NCBI GenBank assembly: GCA_900472925.1
Contig: UCJU01000012.1
Location: 62,001-126,000, forward strand
Reading direction: 5' to 3'
DNA: 64,000 bases
Source of the DNA: Hyphomicrobiales bacterium
GTDB lineage: Bacteria > Pseudomonadota > Alphaproteobacteria > Rhizobiales > Rhizobiaceae
Below are positions 58,590 through 64,000 of the stretch, one piece after another. Within the stretch, counting starts at the first letter, position 1. Every line of letters starts with the position of its first letter. The notes beneath the pieces are model-generated. The model did no database searches and was not told where the DNA came from. It saw only the letters and a list, made by a program, of their open reading frames with translations. The translations under genes were made by a program, and so were the position numbers.

Positions 58590-58603
58590 TCAAATGAACT
58601 TCT

Positions 58604-59005
58604 TTATTTGCCGCTGAGAACGCGGCTGGCGACATTGATATATTTTCTGCCAGCATCCGAGGCCTCCTGCAAGGCCTTCTCCATGTTATCTTCGGTGCGA
58701 ATGCCCGCAAGTTTGATGAGCATGGGCAGATTGACGCCTGCGATGACTTCGACATTGCCATTGTGCATAACTGAAATGGCCAGATTGGAAGGCGTACCGC
58801 CGAACATATCGGTCAGAATAATGACGCCGTTACCATCATTGGCGCGCTCCACGGCATCAAGAATATCCTGCCGGCGCTGATCCATGTCGTCCTCAGGACC
58901 GATGCACACCGTCTCGATCAATTTCTGAGGACCGACCACATGCTCTACCGCGTGCCGGAATTCCTCAGCCAGCTTGCCATGAGTGACAAGCACTAGTCCG
59001 ATCAT
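58604..59005 (-). CDS. PTS EIIA component, mannose family (regulatory EIIA)
   Basis: 133 residues. The phospho-His is H9 in IGLVLVTHGKLAEEF; the ILTDMFGGTPSNLA motif near residues 62-75 is typical of EIIA-Man. It lacks a IIB domain and no transporter genes are present, so it is a signalling phosphoacceptor downstream of HPr. In related bacteria this EIIA affects ChvG/ChvI-type or carbon-nitrogen regulation. It lies 125 bp after hprK. Confidence 0.94.
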   Translation of the reverse strand: MIGLVLVTHGKLAEEFRHAVEHVVGPQKLIETVCIGPEDDMDQRRQDILDAVERANDGNGVIILTDMFGGTPSNLAISVMHNGNVEVIAGVNLPMLIKLAGIRTEDNMEKALQEASDAGRKYINVASRVLSGK

Positions 59006-59130
59006 GAAATGCTCCCTTTCGCACGCACGTTAATTGCCGACTATCGCAATGCCGCAATCATGTCTATCGGTGGGGGCACATCTTGATGAGGAAAATACGA
59101 AGCGCAAGCCCCAAATTGGCGGTTTTCCAT

Positions 59131-59595
59131 TCACATTCCCTTGGTCGTGAAAAGATTATGAGCAAGTGCAGCAAATTTTCCATACGGCATGATACTGTCA
59201 CGTGGAATACGCAGCAAAGGCAGACGCGCACCGCCAATCAACTCCATCATCTCGTTTTCAGGCGGCAGACGCGGGCTGGTCGGGTGGGAGACTGAGGTTA
59301 TCGCATAATGCATGGGTGCCTCTGCAAAGCTGTCCACAGAGATGATGCCGCTGCCGCGCAGTTCCAAAAGTCCCGCGATCGGTTCTGGTCTTCCTGCGAT
59401 CACCGAGCCGTCTCGGACGGTGATAAAGACCTGATCGTCGGCAACAAGCGCTACCTTAAGGCCGCACCGCTCAGCCTCTGTCAAAAAACTGAAAGCAAGC
59501 TCGCTTTTGCCACTGCCGGAAGGGCCGACGAACAAAAGCCCGGTCTGGCCGACAACGATGGCAGTGGCGTGAATATTGTTTGGCTCAGCGCTCAT
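59131..59595 (-). CDS. hprK: HPr kinase/phosphorylase, short alphaproteobacterial form
   Basis: 154 residues, about half the length of the Firmicute enzyme. It has only the catalytic domain: P-loop GPSGSGKSELA near residues 24-34, VADDQVFI, and the HprK signature LELRGSGIISV. The N-terminal domain is absent, as is usual in this group. It phosphorylates Ser48 of HPr and can reverse this. The ATG at 59595 overlaps the chvG stop region by 11 bp. The longer frame adds residues that belong to the chvG end. Confidence 0.94.
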   Translation of the reverse strand: MSAEPNNIHATAIVVGQTGLLFVGPSGSGKSELAFSFLTEAERCGLKVALVADDQVFITVRDGSVIAGRPEPIAGLLELRGSGIISVDSFAEAPMHYAITSVSHPTSPRLPPENEMMELIGGARLPLLRIPRDSIMPYGKFAALAHNLFTTKGM

Positions 59596-61375
59596 TGGCT
59601 TGCGCAAGGGGTAGCGACAGGCTGAAACGTGCGCCGCTGATGACGCCATATTTGTCGATGATGTTTTCTGCCTTCAGCGTACCGTTATGCGCTTCGGCAA
59701 TCTGTCGGCTGATGGACAGACCCAAGCCTGAGTTCTGGCCAAAGCCTTCGGCGGAAGGACGATCGGTGTAAAAACGCTCGAAAATTCGATCAATATCTTC
59801 GGCTTGAATACCCGGACCGTTGTCTTCCACGCGGACGATACAGCGGTCTTTCTGGCGCAACAGATGCACGAAAATCCGTCCACTATCGCTGTCCACGAAG
59901 GAGCGCGCGTTTTCGATGAGGTTGGTGACGATCTGGCCGATGCGCAGATCATGGCCGTTGACGATATAATTGACCTTGTTGCCTGGCTTATGGTCGACGG
60001 CGAAGTCGATCGTGACCTTCTTTTTCTTGGCGCTGATCTGGCGGGATATTTCGACCAGATTGCCCAGCAGTACCTCCAGATCGACAGGCGACGCATCGGC
60101 ACGGGCAAGTTCCGCATCAAGTCGCGATGCGTCGGAGATATCGCTGATCAGACGGTCGAGACGTCGCACATCATGGAAGATGATTTCGGTCAGCCGCTGC
60201 TTGGATTCGTCCGTTTTGGCCCGCGGCAGGGTTTCAACGGCACTGCGCAGCGATGTCAGCGGGTTTTTAAGCTCGTGGCTCACATCCGCAGCAAAACTTT
60301 CGATCGCATCGATGCGGTCATAGAGCGCGTTGGTCATTTCACGAAGGGCGATCGAAAGGTTGCCGATTTCATCTTGGCGCGCCGAGAAGTCGGGGATTTC
60401 CTCACGCGCTTTCGCTCCGCGCCGCACGCGGATGGCTGCAGCCGAAAGGCGTCGCAGCGGTGTTGCTATGGTTGAGGACAAGAGCAGCGACAAAACGATA
60501 TTGACGAGGGTGGCAATGCCAAAAACGCGCATGATAGCCAAACGTTCGGCATGCACGATCTTGTCGATATCGCCAGCCTGGGTAGACAGAAGCAGGACGC
60601 CCAACACCGCCCGGAAACGCTGGACCGGAACCGCAACGGAAACGATCAACTCGCCTTTTTCGGTCACGCGCACCACCGCACCGCGCACACCCGTCAGGGC
60701 GTTCATCACTTCCGGGTAGATAGAGCCATCGCCGCCCGGTGTTTCTTTGTAGAGCGGCAAGCTGCTGGGTTGGAGCATACGGTTGAAGATACTGGCGAAC
60801 CACTCGCTCAAGGTCTGCGTTTCCTGCACCACAGGCGGCAGATCGTAGCGCAAAACCTGTCCGCGTGAATACAGATGGCGCGAATCGAGCAGCAGGTTTG
60901 CATCCGCATCAAACAGGCGGGCACGGGTACGGGTTGGTGAAATCAACCGCCGCAACACCGGTGCCACGCGCTCCGGATTGATTGGAAAGCTCAGGTCTTC
61001 GTCGTTGGGCACGGGCGTAATGCTTTGGCCCGCCTGCAATTCCAGCAGCTTTTCTGGATTGATGGTGATGGAATTGGTATCGACCGATGCAGAGGCCGAA
61101 ATCGCGCCTGCGATGATTTCGCCCTGTGTCAGCAGACTTTCAACGCGGGCATCGATCAGCCCTTCGCGAAACTGGTTGAGATAGAGAATGCCGCCAACGA
61201 GAACGACGGTTGCGGCGACGTTGAAGAACAGAATACGTCGGGTGAGGCTGGAAAACACGGCATTGCCGAAAATACGCCGGACAATCGTCAAGGGATGAAT
61301 ACGATGCCGCCGCCCGCTTTCACGGTCGTCGGCATCGGTATAATCCGATACGCTGTCCTGAGTCTTGTTCAGCAA
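59585..61375 (-). CDS. chvG: Sensor histidine kinase ChvG (ExoS)
   Basis: 596 residues from a TTG at 61375, 6 nt after AAGGAA. Transmembrane helices at about 48-66 and 283-304 enclose a 215-residue periplasmic sensor domain. HAMP follows, then the HisKA with H367 in FAADVSHELKNPLTSLR and the ATPase with LIENARSF, DNGPGI and GLGLSIS. In Agrobacterium ChvG senses acidity and controls virulence; in Sinorhizobium ExoS controls succinoglycan and flagella, with ExoR as periplasmic inhibitor. It is 53 bp after chvI. Confidence 0.96.
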   Translation of the reverse strand: MLNKTQDSVSDYTDADDRESGRRHRIHPLTIVRRIFGNAVFSSLTRRILFFNVAATVVLVGGILYLNQFREGLIDARVESLLTQGEIIAGAISASASVDTNSITINPEKLLELQAGQSITPVPNDEDLSFPINPERVAPVLRRLISPTRTRARLFDADANLLLDSRHLYSRGQVLRYDLPPVVQETQTLSEWFASIFNRMLQPSSLPLYKETPGGDGSIYPEVMNALTGVRGAVVRVTEKGELIVSVAVPVQRFRAVLGVLLLSTQAGDIDKIVHAERLAIMRVFGIATLVNIVLSLLLSSTIATPLRRLSAAAIRVRRGAKAREEIPDFSARQDEIGNLSIALREMTNALYDRIDAIESFAADVSHELKNPLTSLRSAVETLPRAKTDESKQRLTEIIFHDVRRLDRLISDISDASRLDAELARADASPVDLEVLLGNLVEISRQISAKKKKVTIDFAVDHKPGNKVNYIVNGHDLRIGQIVTNLIENARSFVDSDSGRIFVHLLRQKDRCIVRVEDNGPGIQAEDIDRIFERFYTDRPSAEGFGQNSGLGLSISRQIAEAHNGTLKAENIIDKYGVISGARFSLSLPLAQANER

Positions 61376-61428
61376 CGTCGTTCCTTAGCGCCGCTGTTGT
61401 TGCGGCGTCATCATGTCTCGGCCCTGTC

Positions 61429-62154
61429 TCAGGCTGCTTCGCGGAACCGATATCCCACACCGTAGAGTGTTTCAATCATGTCGAAATCATTATCGACCAG
61501 TTTGAACTTCTTGCGCAGGCGCTTGATATGGCTGTCGATGGTCCGGTCATCGACATAGACTTGTTCGTCGTAGGCGGCATCCATCAGGGCGTCGCGGCTT
61601 TTGACGACACCCGGGCGCTGCGCCAGCGAGTGCAGGATGAGGAATTCCGTGACCGTCAGTGTCACGGGTTCGCCCTTCCAGGTACAGGTGTGGCGCTCCT
61701 GGTCCATGGCGAGCTGGCCTCGCTCCAATGTCCGCGCCTGTTGGTCTGCCGTCGGCTTGAGCGGGCTTGCACCTGGAACTGCTGCATCCCGGCTGCTGGC
61801 CCGTCGAAGGATCGCCTTGACGCGCTCGACCAGAAGACGTTGCGAAAACGGTTTGGTGATGAAGTCGTCTGCGCCCATTTTCAGGCCGAACAATTCATCG
61901 ATTTCCTCGTCTTTCGAGGTCAGGAAGATGACGGGAAGGTCGGACTTCTGGCGCAGGCGACGCAGCAATTCCATGCCATCCATGCGCGGCATCTTGATAT
62001 CGAAAATCGCCAGCTGCGGTGGACGTGCAACCAGCCCGTCAAGGGCAGAGGCGCCGTCAGTATATGTTTCGACCTTGTAACCTTCTGCTTCAAGCGCGAT
62101 CGAGACCGACGTCAAAATATTCCGGTCATCATCCACAAGCGCAATAGTCTGCAT
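61429..62154 (-). CDS. chvI: Response regulator ChvI (OmpR family)
   Basis: 241 residues. The receiver has D8-D9-D10, the phospho-Asp D52 in [13 protein letters not shown], and K in FITKPFS. The C-terminal winged helix ends [12 protein letters not shown]. The ATG at 62154 gives the known start [16 protein letters not shown]; an ATG 21 bp upstream has no support. It activates acid-induced and envelope genes with ChvG. pckA, read divergently, is a known ChvI-dependent gene in Agrobacterium tumefaciens. Confidence 0.97.
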   Translation of the reverse strand: MQTIALVDDDRNILTSVSIALEAEGYKVETYTDGASALDGLVARPPQLAIFDIKMPRMDGMELLRRLRQKSDLPVIFLTSKDEEIDELFGLKMGADDFITKPFSQRLLVERVKAILRRASSRDAAVPGASPLKPTADQQARTLERGQLAMDQERHTCTWKGEPVTLTVTEFLILHSLAQRPGVVKSRDALMDAAYDEQVYVDDRTIDSHIKRLRKKFKLVDNDFDMIETLYGVGYRFREAA

Positions 62155-62490
62155 AATATTGGTCTCCAGCGTCATTCATCGATACTCCCGACATGCACCC
62201 CAGCCAAAGGTTGCGCCGCGAGCCTTTCTCATGAGTATAAAGGTGGAACAAATTGTGGCAAAGGAAAAGAGTAGCTTTCGTGCCCGTGTGGCAGCAGTAA
62301 ATTCCGCCAAGGCAGACATTGCCGGATTCAACCGAGAATTAAACCGATTTAAAACGGAATAAGTTTTTTTAAATCGATTAATATATTGAAATTATTGATT
62401 ATTTCGAAATCGGACTTGTCTTTTGTTTTCTCCAAGGCTAATTTCCGTGAAAATTTCAACGGCTTTGTTTAACACATAAGGAGCGCGCCC
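62155..62490. promoter_or_regulatory. Divergent chvI / pckA control region
   Basis: A 336-bp gap between chvI and pckA. It contains an AT-rich block (about 62340-62420) with a perfect 9-bp inverted repeat, CGATTTAAA (62345-62353) and TTTAAATCG (62368-62376), with centres 23 bp apart. A short rightward frame at 62231-62362 (43 codons) lies in the chvI-proximal part but has no ribosome site. The region must hold both promoters and, given what is known of pckA in Agrobacterium, a ChvI site; I cannot place it. Confidence 0.55.

Positions 62491-64000
<1,510 letters not shown>

Noticed and set aside
59197-59212. CACGTG word inside hprK
   Set aside because: Only the central six bases match parS; the flanks disagree in most positions.
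62231-62362. Possible 43-codon gene between chvI and pckA
   Set aside because: The sequence (MSIKVEQIVAKEKSS... start) looks protein-like, but there is no ribosome site, no family match, and it sits in a control region. Only conservation could rescue it.

Overview
The window looks like the replication-origin region of the main chromosome of a member of the Rhizobiaceae, most likely Agrobacterium or a close relative. The evidence is the gene order hemE / AT-rich gap / ppsR flanked by parAB-rsmG-mnmG-mnmE-rho, the chvI-chvG-hprK-EIIA-HPr-ahcY block next to pckA, a DivL-type tyrosine 'kinase', and the alphaproteobacterial forms of several proteins (parS-coded SRET peptides, short HprK, TsaE-AmgK fusion). 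I see no tRNA, rRNA, CRISPR array, insertion sequence or prophage. Both edges cut genes: a zinc alcohol dehydrogenase at the left and pckA at the right.

Layout: (1) 0-9 kb, a sugar catabolic locus. A leftward operon encodes an ABC-2/ribose-type sugar importer, an aldose dehydrogenase (AKR), a lactonase-type amidohydrolase and a zinc polyol/aldonate dehydrogenase. Divergent from it are a GntR/FadR regulator and a UxaA-family sugar-acid dehydratase. Four copies of an 11-bp palindrome lie between the divergent units, two of them on a candidate promoter. (2) 9-24.3 kb, leftward housekeeping genes: purH, a heparinase-like protein, rsmB, htpX, parB, parA, rsmG, mnmG, mnmE, rho, hemJ, hemE. (3) 24.33-24.73 kb, the presumed oriC, with a perfect DnaA box, near-matches, an AT-rich tract and GANTC sites. 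(4) 24.7-32.5 kb, mostly rightward genes: ppsR, maf, aroE, coaE, dnaQ, timA, mltA, smr and a XRE regulator, with secB and fxsA opposed. (5) 32.6-44.5 kb: gyrB, a nitroreductase, a FAH-family hydrolase, a PHB depolymerase, a YgjP-like peptidase, then trpF-trpB-trpA-accD-folC. (6) 44.6-56.6 kb, a leftward operon divL / tsaE-amgK / murU / addB / addA / trxA. (7) 56.8-64 kb: ahcY, HPr, EIIA, hprK, chvG, chvI leftward, and pckA rightward.

The clearest non-gene signal is chromosome segregation. One perfect parS and five near-matches are spread over about 30 kb, nearly symmetric about the presumed oriC and on both sides of parAB. Two of them are built in frame into the 5' ends of rsmG and aroE. The gene strand also switches from leftward to rightward at hemE/ppsR, as expected where forks diverge.

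Functionally, the right part joins cell-cycle control (divL), cell-wall recycling (amgK, murU), recombination (addAB), the ChvG/ChvI acid and host sensor, the incomplete regulatory PTS, and gluconeogenesis (pckA, a known ChvI target in Agrobacterium). Most of the window is ordinary core chromosome; I did not find a clearly new system, and the findings below are regulatory and architectural.
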